64,000 nt of DNA from Bradyrhizobium vignae (GCF_004114425.1 NZ_RDQF01000007.1:124001-188000), one strand, 5' to 3'. Numbered from the stretch's first letter, positions 46,671 to 58,028 are shown. Numbers and translations are program-made. Notes: a model not told the origin generated them from the sequence alone.

Positions 46671-47417
46671 TCAGTAGGTCGCCCGTCCGCCGGAAATATC
46701 AAACACCGCGCCGGTGGAGAAGGCGCAATCTTCGGATGCAAGCCAGCTCACCATTGCGGCGAGCTCTTCCACCAGCACGAAGCGTCCCTTCGGGATCTTC
46801 GACAGCATGAAGTCGATATGCTGCTGCGTCATCTGGTCGAAGATCGCGGTCTTGGCGGCCGCCGGTGTCACCGCGTTGACGATGATGTCATGGGCGGCGA
46901 GCTCCTTGCCGAGCGATTTCGTCAGCGCGATCAGGCCGGCCTTGGAGGCCGAGTAGTGCGCGGCGTTCGGATTGCCTTCCTTGCCGGCGATCGAGGCGAT
47001 GTTCACGATGCGCCCGTATTTCTGCTTGAGCATTTCGGGCACGACCGCCTTGCAGCATATGAAGGGACCATCGAGGTTGATGCGCAGAACTTTCCGCCAT
47101 TCCTCCAGATCGGTCTCCCAGACCGGCTTGTTGACGCCGGCGATGCCGGCATTGTTGACGAGGATGTCGATCTTGCCGAAGGCGGCGAGCGTGGCATCGC
47201 GGGCGGTCTCCACGGCAGCCGTGTCGGTGACGTCGACCTTGAAGACTTTGGTCTCGCCGCCGATCTCCTTTGCGGCCTTCTCGGCCAGCGTGGCATCGAA
47301 ATCCCAGATCGCGACCTTGGCGCCGGAGGCCACAAAGCGCTCGGCGATGGCGCGGCCAAAGCCCTGCGCGCCGCCCGTGACGACAGCGACGCGGCCGTTG
47401 AGATCGATCTTGTTCAT
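46671..47417 (-). CDS. SDR-family NAD(P)-dependent oxidoreductase
   Basis: 248 residues, classical SDR. Cofactor motif TGGAQGFG (15-22), the NNAG at about 87-90, and the catalytic YSASK motif with Ser in NIASIAGKEG. The C-terminus ends GAVFDISGGRATY. It could oxidise a sugar or sugar acid in the neighbouring pathway. It is 16 bases downstream of the second SDR on the same strand. Confidence 0.9.
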   Translation of the reverse strand: MNKIDLNGRVAVVTGGAQGFGRAIAERFVASGAKVAIWDFDATLAEKAAKEIGGETKVFKVDVTDTAAVETARDATLAAFGKIDILVNNAGIAGVNKPVWETDLEEWRKVLRINLDGPFICCKAVVPEMLKQKYGRIVNIASIAGKEGNPNAAHYSASKAGLIALTKSLGKELAAHDIIVNAVTPAAAKTAIFDQMTQQHIDFMLSKIPKGRFVLVEELAAMVSWLASEDCAFSTGAVFDISGGRATY

Positions 47418-47433
47418 GCCGGGGCCCTTGGCG

Positions 47434-48165
47434 TCAGAGCATGTAGCCGCCGTCGACGACGAGGTCGACGCCGGTGGTGAAGGCGCTCTCGTCGCTGCCG
47501 AGATAGACCGCCATAGCCGCGATCTCCTCGGCGGTGCCGAGCCGGCCCATCTTCTGGCGGGAGATGAACATCTCCTTGCCCTGCGGCCCTTGCGCCGCGG
47601 CGCGGTCGAGCATCGAAGGCGTCTCGACGGTGCCCGGGCAGATCGAGTTGCAGCGGATGCCCTTGGTGATGAAGTCGAGCGCGACCGCGCGCGACAGCAG
47701 CGACACCGCCGCCTTCGACGAGCTGTAAACGTAGCGGTTCGCCGGCGGCCTCAAGGCCGCGCAGGACGAGATGTTGACGATGCTGCCGCCGCCGCCCGCA
47801 ATCATGTCGGGCAGGAAGGCCTTGATGGTCCGGTGCATCGACTTGACGTTGAGGTCGAAGGAGAAGTCGAAATCCTCTTCCGAGCACTCCAGGATGGTGC
47901 CGTGATGCACGAAGCCGGCGGCGTTGAGCAGGATGTCGATCTTGCCGACGCGCTTGGCGAAGGCGTTGACGTCGGCGGTGTTGCGGACGTCGAGCTTTGC
48001 CACTTCGGCGATGCCTTCCTTGCTCAGGCTCGCGATGCCGGCCTCGTTGATGTCGGTGGCGATGACGGTTGCGCCTTCACGCGCGAATGCGATGGCGCAA
48101 GCGCGCCCGATGCCTGCTGCCGCTGCCGTGACGACGGCGCGCTTTCCCTTGAGGCGGTCTGCCAT
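47434..48165 (-). CDS. SDR-family oxidoreductase, 2-keto-3-deoxy-sugar-acid / BDH2-like
   Basis: 243 residues from ATG 48165, with GGGAGAAG upstream. Conserved are TAAAAGIGRA, the segment AGFVHHGTILECSEEDFDF and the YSSSKAAV catalytic motif. The AGFVHHGTIL stretch and DFIT.GIRCN.ICPGTV.TPS pattern match the BDH2/2-keto-3-deoxy-L-fuconate dehydrogenase subfamily. That fits an L-fuconate-type or other sugar-acid pathway here, but the substrate is inferred. It is in one leftward run with the IlvD-type dehydratase upstream. Confidence 0.85.
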   Translation of the reverse strand: MADRLKGKRAVVTAAAAGIGRACAIAFAREGATVIATDINEAGIASLSKEGIAEVAKLDVRNTADVNAFAKRVGKIDILLNAAGFVHHGTILECSEEDFDFSFDLNVKSMHRTIKAFLPDMIAGGGGSIVNISSCAALRPPANRYVYSSSKAAVSLLSRAVALDFITKGIRCNSICPGTVETPSMLDRAAAQGPQGKEMFISRQKMGRLGTAEEIAAMAVYLGSDESAFTTGVDLVVDGGYML

Positions 48166-48203
48166 TTTCTTCTCCCTTGTGTTCATTCGAATGCCAACCC
48201 CAC

Positions 48204-48318
48204 GTCATTGCGAGGAGCCCGCGACAAAATTGCGAAGCAATTTTGCGCTGGCGACTAAGCAATCCAGACTCTCTCCGTGGACAAATCCCTGGATTTGCTT
48301 CGTTACGGTCGCAATGAC
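48204..48318. repeat. intergenic palindromic repeat with nested hairpins
   Basis: GTCATTGCGA (48204-48213) mirrors TCGCAATGAC (48309-48318). Inside is AAAATTGC-GAA-GCAATTTT (48226-48244), a perfect 8-bp hairpin, and AAGCAATCCAGA facing CTGGATTTGCTT. It lies between the second SDR and the dehydratase. This is a typical dispersed repeat of the genus, distinct from the CCGGGGCG-ended one. Confidence 0.75.
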
Positions 48319-48328
48319 GGTGTGGCTG

Positions 48329-50158
48329 TCAGTGATTGTCCCGCGCCACACCGAAGGTGCCGGCGACGTTCTGGTAGCGCGTGGCGAGCTCCATGCAGGC
48401 GCCGGTCGACTGCTGGCCGACGGTGTTGCGGTAGATTTCTTGCCACGGCGTCTGGTTCGGTGGATGCCTGAAGCCGCCATTGGCCTTCAGCTCGGCGTGG
48501 CGCTTCTTCAGCTCCTCGTCCGAGATCAGGATGTTGGCGCTACCCTTGTTGAGGTCGATGCGCACCTTGTCGCCGGTCCTCAGGATCGCGAGGCCTCCAT
48601 TGGCGGCGGCTTCCGGCGAAGCATTGAGGATCGAGGGCGAGCCCGAGGTGCCGGACTGACGGCCGTCGCCGATGCAGGGCAGGGACAGGATGCCGCGTTT
48701 GATCAAGGCTGCCGGCGGCTGCATGTTCACGACCTCGGCGCCGCCGGGATAGCCGATCGGGCCGGTGCCGCGGATGAACAGCACGCAGCGCTCGTCGATG
48801 TCGAGCGAGGGATCGTCGATCCGCTCGTGGTAGTCCTCCGGACCCTCGAACACGATGGCGCGGCCCTCGAAGGCGTTCGGATCCTTGGGGTTGCTGAGAT
48901 AGCGGTCGCGAAACTCCTTGGAGATCACGCTGGTCTTCATGATCGCGGAATCGAACAGGTTGCCCTTCAGCACCAGGAAGCCGGCATCCTTCACCAGCGG
49001 CTTGTCGTAAGCCCAGATCACGTCGTTATCGGGCTCCGGCGCAGACTTGCAGTTCTCGCCGATGCCGCGGCCGTTGACCGTGATCGCATCCTCATGGATG
49101 CGCTTATGCTTCATCAGCTCGCGCACCACGGCGGGCACGCCGCCGGCGCGGTGGAATTCCTCGCCGAGATAGAAGCCGGCGGGCTGCATGTTGACCAAGA
49201 GCGGCACGTCATGCCCGTATTTCTGCCAGTCCTCGATCGACAGCTCGACGCCGATATGGCGGGCGAGGGCGTTGATGTGGATCGGCGCGTTGGTCGAACC
49301 GCCGATCGCCGAATTGATCACGATGCAGTTCTCGAACGCCTTGCGGGTCAGGATGTCCGAAGGCTTCAAATCCTCCCAGACCATCTCGACAATGCGCTTG
49401 CCGGTCTCGTAGGCGATCTGGCCGCGCTCGCGATAGGGAGCGGGGATCGCCGCGCAGCCCGGCAGCGAGAAGCCGAGCGCTTCGGCAAGCCCGTTCATGG
49501 TCGAGGCCGTGCCCATGGTGTTGCAATGGCCGACCGAGGGCGCCGAGGAAGCCACGATCTCCATGAACTCCTCATAGTTGATCTCGCCGGCCGCGAGTCG
49601 CTCACGCGACTTCCAGACGATGGTTCCGGAGCCGGTGCGCTCGCCATTGTGCCAGCCGTTGAGCATCGGGCCACCCGACAGCACGATCGCGGGCAGGTTC
49701 ACGGTCGCCGCCGCCATCATGCAGGCCGGCGTCGTTTTGTCGCAACCGGTGGTGAGCACCACGCCGTCGAGCGGATAGCCGTAGAGGACTTCGACCAAGC
49801 CGAGGTATGCGAGGTTGCGGTCGAGCGCCGCGGTCGGGCGCTTGCCGGTCTCTTGAATCGGGTGGGTGGGGAACTCCATCGCGATGCCACCGGCCTCGCG
49901 GATGCCTTCGCGGACGCGGTGCGCGAGCTCGATGTGGTGGCGGTTGCAGGGCGAGAGGTCGTTGCCGGTCTGGGCGATGCCGATGATCGGCTTGCCGGAT
50001 TGAAGCTCGGCGCGGGTGAGGCCGTAGTTCAGATAACGCTCCATGTAGAGCGCAGTCATGCCCGGATTGTGCGGGTTGTTGAACCATTCCTGCGAGCGAA
50101 GGTGGCGGCGAGTACCGTTGCTGCCGGCGGCATGCCCATTGGTTGGTTTCTTTGTCAT
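48329..50158 (-). CDS. IlvD/Edd-family sugar-acid dehydratase
   Basis: 609 residues from ATG 50158, with GGAG upstream. The family has an iron-sulfur cluster; candidate Cys ligands are C71 (LSPCNRHH), C139 ([10 protein letters not shown]) and C212 (GHCNTMG). [19 protein letters not shown] and [14 protein letters not shown] are clear family blocks. The family includes D-xylonate, L-arabinonate and phosphogluconate dehydratases; the neighbouring KDG kinase and aldolase genes and LacI regulator favour a sugar-acid (gluconate-, xylonate- or galactonate-like) substrate over amino-acid synthesis. Confidence 0.88.
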   Translation of the reverse strand: MTKKPTNGHAAGSNGTRRHLRSQEWFNNPHNPGMTALYMERYLNYGLTRAELQSGKPIIGIAQTGNDLSPCNRHHIELAHRVREGIREAGGIAMEFPTHPIQETGKRPTAALDRNLAYLGLVEVLYGYPLDGVVLTTGCDKTTPACMMAAATVNLPAIVLSGGPMLNGWHNGERTGSGTIVWKSRERLAAGEINYEEFMEIVASSAPSVGHCNTMGTASTMNGLAEALGFSLPGCAAIPAPYRERGQIAYETGKRIVEMVWEDLKPSDILTRKAFENCIVINSAIGGSTNAPIHINALARHIGVELSIEDWQKYGHDVPLLVNMQPAGFYLGEEFHRAGGVPAVVRELMKHKRIHEDAITVNGRGIGENCKSAPEPDNDVIWAYDKPLVKDAGFLVLKGNLFDSAIMKTSVISKEFRDRYLSNPKDPNAFEGRAIVFEGPEDYHERIDDPSLDIDERCVLFIRGTGPIGYPGGAEVVNMQPPAALIKRGILSLPCIGDGRQSGTSGSPSILNASPEAAANGGLAILRTGDKVRIDLNKGSANILISDEELKKRHAELKANGGFRHPPNQTPWQEIYRNTVGQQSTGACMELATRYQNVAGTFGVARDNH

Positions 50159-50280
50159 TGGTTTCTCCTGCAATGCAAACGCACTGGCGTCCGTCTCATG
50201 GTGTCGGCATGCGCGATGCCCAACGGCGCGAGCGATGATTTGCCTTCCCGCTGGCGGGTCGTTTCCTCACGAGCCCGATA

Positions 50281-51381
50281 CTAGTCGTGGCTACTTGGTA
50301 ACGCTATCATTTTGTTCGCGGCACCCGCGCCGGAAACGGCCGGCCTGCTGTCTGAACGTCGCGCCGACGAGCTTTGCCGCTCGATCACCTTGAAGCCGAG
50401 ATCGAGCACGGGCTGCTCAGGGCGCCGGCCCTCGATCGCCTCGATCAGCATGGTGGCCGCGGTCTTCCCCATCTCGTAACGGTTGGTGCGGACGCTGGTG
50501 AGGGTGGGGACGGCGGAGGCCATGAATTCGAGGTCGTTGAAGCCGACGATCGCGATCTGCCCGGGCACCGCGATCTCCCGGCGGCGGCATTCGAACAGCA
50601 CGCCGAGCGCGAGGTCGTCATTGGCGCAGAACACCGCATCGATATCGGGCTCCCGCGCCAGGAGATCGGTGAACAGCGCTCCGCCGAGCGTCACCGAAGT
50701 CGGTGTGGCCGTCGTGACGACGAGGCGCTGATCGAACAATGCGGCGTCCTTCATGGACGAGACATATCCGTCCATCCGCCGTTGCACCCTGGGATCCATG
50801 CGTGCGCCGACGAAGCCGATCTTGCGGTGACCTTGTTCGAAAAGGTGCGCAACCGCCGCGCGGGCTGCATCATAGTGCGAAAAGCCTATCATCATGTCGA
50901 CTGGATCCGGGCCAATCTCCATGATCTGCACGATCGGGCAGTCCGCGGCTTGAAGCATCGCGCGGGACTCGGCGGTCTGATCGATGCCGGTGACGATCAG
51001 CCCGGCCGGCTTCTGCGCCAGAAACAGGCGCAGCAACTTTTCTTCCTGGAGAATGCTGTAGCGCGTGTTGGACAACTGAATCGAGTAACGGCTGCCTTCG
51101 GACGCGTCATAGATGCCGCGCAGCACGTCCGAGAACACATTATTGGTGAGAGAGGGGATCAATACACCGATGACTTCGGTGCGTTGCGAGGCGAGTGCCC
51201 GTGCGGCAAGGTTGGGCACGTAGCCGAGCTCCTTGGCGGCGCTCTCGACCCGCGTCCGCTTGGCGACCGACAGGGCCTCCGGGTTGCGGAAGAAGCGGGA
51301 CGCGGTAATCGGGCTGACGCCGGCGAGCTCGGCCACTTCGGCCAGCCGGATTTTGCCTGACTTGGTGCGTTTTCGACCCAT
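50281..51381 (-). CDS. LacI-family transcriptional regulator
   Basis: 366 residues. N-terminal DNA-binding helices with IRLAEVAELAGVSPITASRFFRNPEALS (about 11-40), then a periplasmic-binding-protein-like effector domain. It sits at the top of the leftward dehydratase/SDR run and is divergent from the ABC importer. The candidate operator at 51424-51437 lies between them. It probably represses both directions until the sugar acid or its product is bound. Confidence 0.92.
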   Translation of the reverse strand: MGRKRTKSGKIRLAEVAELAGVSPITASRFFRNPEALSVAKRTRVESAAKELGYVPNLAARALASQRTEVIGVLIPSLTNNVFSDVLRGIYDASEGSRYSIQLSNTRYSILQEEKLLRLFLAQKPAGLIVTGIDQTAESRAMLQAADCPIVQIMEIGPDPVDMMIGFSHYDAARAAVAHLFEQGHRKIGFVGARMDPRVQRRMDGYVSSMKDAALFDQRLVVTTATPTSVTLGGALFTDLLAREPDIDAVFCANDDLALGVLFECRRREIAVPGQIAIVGFNDLEFMASAVPTLTSVRTNRYEMGKTAATMLIEAIEGRRPEQPVLDLGFKVIERQSSSARRSDSRPAVSGAGAANKMIALPSSHD

Positions 51382-51423
51382 TTGCTGCTCTTAACACAGT
51401 CAGTCCTGCAAACAAAGGAACGT

Positions 51424-51437
51424 TGACAGCGCTACCA
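51424..51437. promoter_or_regulatory. LacI-type operator candidate overlapping -35 box
   Basis: TGACAGCGCTACCA has the LacI-family AGCGCT dyad core. TTGACA at 51423-51428 is a good -35 box, and a weak -10 (TAACCA) follows 17 bases later. A repressor here would block the rightward promoter. Confidence 0.45.
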
Positions 51438-51583
51438 GCAACGACTAACCAAAGACAAATTGCCAAAACCGCACAAACTACCGACAATGTCGCCCGTTAA
51501 GATCGGGCTTCGTTCGGTGAAGTCTGAAAAACAAGACGGTCGCGGCGCTTGGAGGCGCGGTGGACTTTCGAGGAGGGAATTAG

Positions 51584-52651
<1,068 letters not shown>

Positions 52652-52703
52652 CGCATAAGGCGACAAGGCATAAGACAACAAAAAGCATCACAGGGAGAAC
52701 GAC

Positions 52704-54023
52704 ATGCAAGACTTTACCCGCCGGTCTCTGCTTCAAGGCGGCACGGCATTGGCTGCGACCGGCATGCTGACCGGGCCGGCACTGTTCGACTTCGCCAAGG
52801 CCTGGGCGCAGAGCGCGCCCTGGAAGGCCGAGCCCGGTGCCAAGCTGACCGTGATGCGGTGGAAGCGCTTCGTGCCGGCGGAAGACGATGCGTTCAATGC
52901 GATGGTGGCCGCGTTCAAGGCTGCGACCGGCACCGAGATGAACGTGTTCAGCGAATCCTTCGAGGACGTGCAGCCGAAGGCCTCGGTTGCGGCCAATACC
53001 GGCTCCGGGCTCGATCTCGCCTGGGGTCTGCACACGCTGCCGCAGCTCTTCCCCACCAAAGTGCTGAAGATGAACGACGTCGCCGATTATCTCGGCAAGA
53101 AATACGGCGGCTGGACCGATGCGGCCGCCAAGACCTGCAAGCTCGGCAACGACTGGCTCGGTATTCCCGTCGCCACCAACGGCGGTTACATGACCTACCG
53201 CAAGTCGGCGCTCGACAAAGCGGGCTTCAAGGAATTCCCGAAGGACTTCCCCGGCTTCCTCGAGATGTGCAAGGCTTTGAAGGCGAACAACACGCCGGCC
53301 GGCTTCGCGCTTGGTCATGCCTCGGGCGACGGCAATTCGTGGCTGCACTGGGTGCTGTGGGGGCACGGCGCCTACACGGTCGACCAGAACGACAAGATCA
53401 TCATCAATTCGCCGGAAACGGCGAAGGCGCTGGAATATTGCAAGGCGTTGTACGAGAGCTTCATCCCGGGCACGGCGTCCTGGAACGATTCCTCCAACAA
53501 CAAGGCCTTCCTCGCCGGCGAGCTCTATTGCACGGCGAACGGCATCTCGATCTACGTCGCCGCCAAGACCGATCCCAGCAAGAAGGAGCTTGCCGAGGAC
53601 ACCTATCACGCGCTCTGGCCGGTCGGTCCGGTCGGCAAGCCGACCGAGCTGCAGCTGGCGCTGCCGATCCTCGCCTTCAACTTCACCAAATATCCGAATG
53701 CGGCCAAGGCCTTCGTCGCCTTCATGCTGGAGAAGGAGAACTACGAGAAGTGGCTGGATGGTGCGCAGGGCTACCTGACCCAGACCCTGAACGCCTACGA
53801 GAATGCGCCGATCTGGACGGCCGACCCCAAGAACACCGTGTTCTCGCAGGCCTCCAAACGCACGCTGCCGGCGTCCGGTATCGGCACGGTCGGCGAGAAG
53901 GCGGCGACTGCAATCGCCGACTTCATCGTCGTCGACATGTTCGCCAACTACTGCACCGGCGCCAAGGATGCGAAGGCCGCGATGGCGGAAGCCGAGCGCC
54001 AGCTGAAGCGCATCTACCGCTGA
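52704..54023 (+). CDS. sugar ABC transporter substrate-binding protein
   Basis: 439 residues, CUT1-type. N-terminal MQDFTRRSLLQGGTALAATG has a twin-arginine signal (RRSLLQ), so it may be exported folded. Mature region has the venus-flytrap pattern (KLTVMRWKRFVPAEDDAF..., GSGLDLAWGLHTLPQLF, LGIPVATNGGYMTYRKSALDKAGF). It carries the solute for the two permeases. The substrate is likely a sugar or sugar acid; the exact one cannot be read. Confidence 0.92.
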   Translation: MQDFTRRSLLQGGTALAATGMLTGPALFDFAKAWAQSAPWKAEPGAKLTVMRWKRFVPAEDDAFNAMVAAFKAATGTEMNVFSESFEDVQPKASVAANTGSGLDLAWGLHTLPQLFPTKVLKMNDVADYLGKKYGGWTDAAAKTCKLGNDWLGIPVATNGGYMTYRKSALDKAGFKEFPKDFPGFLEMCKALKANNTPAGFALGHASGDGNSWLHWVLWGHGAYTVDQNDKIIINSPETAKALEYCKALYESFIPGTASWNDSSNNKAFLAGELYCTANGISIYVAAKTDPSKKELAEDTYHALWPVGPVGKPTELQLALPILAFNFTKYPNAAKAFVAFMLEKENYEKWLDGAQGYLTQTLNAYENAPIWTADPKNTVFSQASKRTLPASGIGTVGEKAATAIADFIVVDMFANYCTGAKDAKAAMAEAERQLKRIYR

Positions 54024-54089
54024 CGGCCACGGAGCGGGCGGCAGTGTCGCCGCCCGCTCGTCAACATTTCTCGATCAGGGATATCGGGC

Positions 54090-55043
54090 ATGGCTGATGT
54101 CGCAATTCCCCGGGCCAAGCCTCAGATGAGCGAGGACAACGCCTGGACCCGGCTCAAACACAATCGCAACTGGCTCGGCTTCTGGTTCATGGTGCCGGCC
54201 ATGGCCTTCCTGATCTTCTTCCTGGCCTATCCGCTGGGGCTCGGCATCTGGCTGTCCTTCACGGACACCCGCATCGGCAGGGTCGGACACTTCATCGCCA
54301 CCGAGAATTACGAGTGGCTGTGGGACGATTCCATCTTCTGGCTGTCGGTGTTCAACACGCTGCTCTACACGTTCATCGCCAGCGCCTTCAAATTCGCGAT
54401 TGGGCTGTACCTGGCGCTGCTGCTCAATGAGCACATGCCCTTCAAGGCGATGCTGCGCGCGATGGTGCTCATCCCGTTCATCGTTCCCACGGTGCTCTCG
54501 GCGCTTGCGTTCTGGTGGATCTTCGACTCGCAATTCTCGATCATCTCCTGGTCGCTGAGACACCTCGGGCTGATCAGCCAGAACATCAACTTTCTCGGTG
54601 ACACCACTTGGGCACGGATCTGCGTGATCTTCGCCAATGTCTGGCGCGGCGTTCCGTTCGTGGCGATCACGCTGCTCGCAGGCCTGCAGACCGTCTCGCC
54701 GTCGCTCTATGAGGCCGCAACCCTCGACGGCGCCACGCGCTGGCAGAACTTCCGCTACATCACCTATCCGCTGCTGACGCCGATCATCGCCGTCGTGATG
54801 ACGTTTTCTGTGCTGTTCACCTTCACCGACTTCCAGTTGATCTGGGCGATGACGCGTGGCGGCCCGGTCAATGCCACCCATCTGATGGCCACGCTGTCCT
54901 ATCAGCGCGCGATCATCGCTGGGCAGCTGGGCGAGGGCGCCGCGATCTCCAGCGCCATGATCCCATTCCTGCTCGCTGCGATCATGGTGTCCTGGTTCGG
55001 CCTGCAGCGGCGCAAGTGGCAACAGGGAGAAAGCAATGACTGA
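54090..55043 (+). CDS. sugar ABC transporter permease 1
   Basis: 317 residues, six membrane helices; the first starts at about residue 28 (WLGFWFMVPAMAFLIFF). The EAA-like motif YEAATLDGATRWQNFRYITYPLL is present near 205-225. Pairs with the second permease; the end overlaps its start by 8 bases. Confidence 0.93.
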   Translation: MADVAIPRAKPQMSEDNAWTRLKHNRNWLGFWFMVPAMAFLIFFLAYPLGLGIWLSFTDTRIGRVGHFIATENYEWLWDDSIFWLSVFNTLLYTFIASAFKFAIGLYLALLLNEHMPFKAMLRAMVLIPFIVPTVLSALAFWWIFDSQFSIISWSLRHLGLISQNINFLGDTTWARICVIFANVWRGVPFVAITLLAGLQTVSPSLYEAATLDGATRWQNFRYITYPLLTPIIAVVMTFSVLFTFTDFQLIWAMTRGGPVNATHLMATLSYQRAIIAGQLGEGAAISSAMIPFLLAAIMVSWFGLQRRKWQQGESND

Positions 55044-55959
55044 TCTTCCTGCCTCGAAAGTCGATCTCAAGAGCGTGCTATCGTCGCCGTCGCGCGTCGA
55101 TCACAGCGAGGGCATGAGTTATCTGCAGTCGGTGCCGCGCAGGATCGTGACGCTCTATCTGCCGCTGGCGATCATCGTCTTCATCCTGCTGTTCCCGTTC
55201 TACTGGATGGCGCTGACCTCGGTGAAGCCCGACGAGCAGCTGCTCGACCTCGACAAGTACAATCCGTTCTGGACCTGGAATCCGACCTTCAAGCACTTCC
55301 ACAAGCTGCTGTTCGAGAGCTATTATCCGCACTGGCTCTGGAACACGATGTACGTGGCAATCTGCGCCACGGTGCTCTCGATCGTCGCATCGGTGTTCGC
55401 GGCCTACGCTATCGTGCGGTTGCGCTACAAGGGGGCCAATCTCGTCGGCGGGCTGATCTTCCTCGCCTATCTGGTGCCGCCTTCGATCCTGTTCATTCCG
55501 CTTGCCACCGTCGTTTATCAATACGGTCTCTTCGATTCGCCACTGGCGCTGATCCTGACCTATCCGACGATCCTGATTCCGTTCTCGACCTGGCTGTTGA
55601 TGGGCTATTTCAAAACCATCCCGTTCGAGCTCGAGGAATGCGCGCTGATCGATGGGGCGAGCCGCTGGCAGATCCTGGTCAAGATCGTCGTGCCGCTCGC
55701 CATTCCCGGCCTGATCTCGGCCTTCATCTTCTGCTTTACGCTGTGCTGGAACGAGTTCATCTACGCCCTGACGTTCCTGCAGTCGACCAGCAACAAGACG
55801 GTGCCGGTGGCGATCGTCAACGAGTTCGTGGACGGCGACATCTACCGCTGGGGCTCGCTGATGGCGGGCGCGCTGGCCGGCTCGCTGCCGCTCGTGATCC
55901 TTTACGCCTTCTTCGTGGAGCATTATGTGTCGGCGATGACCGGCGCCGTGAAGGAATGA
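55036..55959 (+). CDS. sugar ABC transporter permease 2
   Basis: 307 residues, six membrane helices. The EAA motif FELEECALIDGASRWQILVKIVVPLAIPGL is visible in the C-terminal half. Start ATG at 55036 overlaps the upstream stop, and AGGGAGAA lies just before it. Completes the CUT1 importer (ATPase, binding protein, two permeases). Confidence 0.93.
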   Translation: MTDLPASKVDLKSVLSSPSRVDHSEGMSYLQSVPRRIVTLYLPLAIIVFILLFPFYWMALTSVKPDEQLLDLDKYNPFWTWNPTFKHFHKLLFESYYPHWLWNTMYVAICATVLSIVASVFAAYAIVRLRYKGANLVGGLIFLAYLVPPSILFIPLATVVYQYGLFDSPLALILTYPTILIPFSTWLLMGYFKTIPFELEECALIDGASRWQILVKIVVPLAIPGLISAFIFCFTLCWNEFIYALTFLQSTSNKTVPVAIVNEFVDGDIYRWGSLMAGALAGSLPLVILYAFFVEHYVSAMTGAVKE

Positions 55960-56024
55960 TCGCGGGGCTTGCCGAGGGCGCATCAGGAGCGGTGCGCTCC
56001 GGACAATAAGAAGGAGTTGAGCTC

Positions 56025-57011
56025 TTGCACATTCTGGTTCTCGGCGCCGCCGGCATGGTCGGCCGCAAACTCTGTGAACGGCTGTTGCGCGACGGCCGGC
56101 TCGGCAAGAGCGACATCACCAAGCTCACGATGCACGACGTGGTCGAGCCGAAGAAACCGGAGAAGGCCGGTTTCCCCGTCGAGACCATGTCCGGTGATTT
56201 CGCCGTGCCCGGCGCGGCCGAGAAGCTGATCGCCGGCCGTCCCGACGTGATCTTCCATCTTGCGGCCATCGTCTCGGGCGAGGCCGAGCTCGATTTCGAC
56301 AAGGGCTATCGCATCAATCTCGACGGCACGCGGATGCTGCTCGATGCCATCAGGCTGGCGGGCGGCGGCTACAAGCCGCGCGTCGTCTTCACGTCCTCGA
56401 TCGCGGTATTCGGCGCGCCGTTTCCCGATGCGATCGGCGACGAGTTCTTCCACACGCCGCTGCTCAGCTACGGCGCCCAGAAGGCGATCGGCGAACTCCT
56501 GCTCGCCGACTATTCGCGCCGCGGCTTCCTCGACGGCATCGGCATCCGCCTGCCGACCATCTGCATCCGGCCGGGCCTGCCCAACAAGGCGGCATCGGGC
56601 TTCTTCTCCAACATCCTGCGCGAGCCGCTCGCCGGCAAGGAAGCGATCCTCCCCGTATCCGAGGACGTCCGCCACTGGCACGCCACGCCGCGCTCCGCCG
56701 TCGGCTTCCTGCTGCACGCGGGGACCATGGACCTCGCCACCGTCGGCCCGCGCCGCAATCTGACCATGCCGGGCCTGTCGGCCACGGTCGGCGAGCAGAT
56801 CGCCGCCCTGAAGCGTGTTGCAGGCGAGAAGGTCGCCGCCCGCATCAAGCGCGAGCCCGATCCCTTCATCGTCGGCATCGTCGGCGGCTGGCCGCGCAAT
56901 TTCGATGCAAAGCGTGCGCGCGAGCTCGGCTTCACCACCGCCGAGAAGAATTTCGACGATATCATCCGCATTCACATCGAAGACGAGCTCGGCGGCAATT
57001 TCGTCGCCTGA
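56025..57011 (+). CDS. DenD-like NAD-dependent D-erythronate dehydrogenase (extended SDR)
   Basis: 328 residues from the TTG at 56025, with AAGGAG 8 bases upstream. Extended SDR: GAAGMVGRKL cofactor site (7-16), FHLAAIVSGEAE, the catalytic YGAQK motif, and SIAVFG. DenD enzymes oxidise four-carbon acid sugars to 3-keto acids. In this context a role on a sugar acid from the neighbouring pathway is likely, but other epimerase-like functions are possible. Confidence 0.8.
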   Translation: MHILVLGAAGMVGRKLCERLLRDGRLGKSDITKLTMHDVVEPKKPEKAGFPVETMSGDFAVPGAAEKLIAGRPDVIFHLAAIVSGEAELDFDKGYRINLDGTRMLLDAIRLAGGGYKPRVVFTSSIAVFGAPFPDAIGDEFFHTPLLSYGAQKAIGELLLADYSRRGFLDGIGIRLPTICIRPGLPNKAASGFFSNILREPLAGKEAILPVSEDVRHWHATPRSAVGFLLHAGTMDLATVGPRRNLTMPGLSATVGEQIAALKRVAGEKVAARIKREPDPFIVGIVGGWPRNFDAKRARELGFTTAEKNFDDIIRIHIEDELGGNFVA

Positions 57012-57035
57012 TCTCTGACTGAGCGGACCCGAGTG

Positions 57036-58004
57036 ATGGCGAGCGTTGCTTGCATCGGTGAATGCATGGTCGAGCTCCGGCAGGCGCAAGGAGGCGCCTC
57101 TGCCGGGCAGGGCGGCGGGCTCTATTCGCGCGGCTTCGGCGGCGATACCCTCAACACCGCCGTCTATCTGGCGCGGCTCGAGGTCAAGGTCGATTATCTC
57201 ACCGCGCTCGGCGATGATGCCCTGAGCGATGAGATGATCGCGGCCTGGCATGCGGAAGGCGTCGGCACGCGCCGCGTCGTGCGGCTGCCGGGCAAGCTGC
57301 CCGGCCTCTACATGATCCAGCTGGATGCCAAGGGCGAGCGCCAGTTCTTCCACTGGCGCGACAGCGCGGCAGCGCGCCAGCTGATGAGCCTGCCGGAGAC
57401 GGACGAGCTGCTCAACTCGCTGATGAGCTACGACGTCGTCTATCTCTCCGCCATCACGCTCTCGATCTACGACGCCCCCGGACGCGAGCGCCTGTTCACG
57501 GCCATCAAGCGCGCGCGCCTGCTCGGCACCCGCTTCGTGTTCGACACCAATTTCCGCGCGCGGGGATGGCCCGATCGCGACGTCGCCCGCGAGGTCTTTG
57601 CCACGGCCTTCGCAGCCGCCGACATCGTGCTGACCTCGACCGAGGACCTGCTTGCGCTCCATCCTGGCGAGACCCACGACCAGCTCATCGCGCGCATCCC
57701 CACGCCGGAGCTGGTGTTCCGCCTCGCCGAGCCAGTCAGCTTGCTGCGGTTCCCCGGCGGGACCAGCGAGGTCCGCGCCGAGCCCATGACCAAGCCCGTG
57801 GTCGACACCACCGCCGCCGGCGACAGCTTTGCTGCCGCGTACATTGCCGCCCGGCTCGCCGGCGCCGAGCCGGTCGAGGCCGCCCAGGCCGGGCACCGAC
57901 TCGCCAGCATCGTGATCTGCTATCCCGGCGCCATCATTCCGGGCTATGCCATGCCGCCGAAGAAGCGGCACCGGCCGGCGGGCTCTCGCCAGGCCACCAA
58001 GTGA
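57036..58004 (+). CDS. PfkB-family kinase, 2-keto-3-deoxygluconate kinase-like
   Basis: 322 residues from ATG 57036 (a GTG one codon before is also in frame). N-terminal IGECMVELRQ, GFGGDTLNTAVYLARL, and the C-terminal PfkB motif DTTAAGDSFAAAYIAARL with the catalytic base. Phosphorylates a 2-keto-3-deoxy sugar acid such as KDG, which fits the dehydratase and KDPG aldolase around it. Confidence 0.88.
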   Translation: MASVACIGECMVELRQAQGGASAGQGGGLYSRGFGGDTLNTAVYLARLEVKVDYLTALGDDALSDEMIAAWHAEGVGTRRVVRLPGKLPGLYMIQLDAKGERQFFHWRDSAAARQLMSLPETDELLNSLMSYDVVYLSAITLSIYDAPGRERLFTAIKRARLLGTRFVFDTNFRARGWPDRDVAREVFATAFAAADIVLTSTEDLLALHPGETHDQLIARIPTPELVFRLAEPVSLLRFPGGTSEVRAEPMTKPVVDTTAAGDSFAAAYIAARLAGAEPVEAAQAGHRLASIVICYPGAIIPGYAMPPKKRHRPAGSRQATK

Positions 58005-58028
58005 AGCCACCAAGCGAAATCGAGCCCC

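Noticed and set aside
47924..50284. Plus-strand open frame (786 codons) opposite the SDR and dehydratase
   Set aside because: Antisense to conserved enzymes and crosses the intergenic repeat; not a gene.
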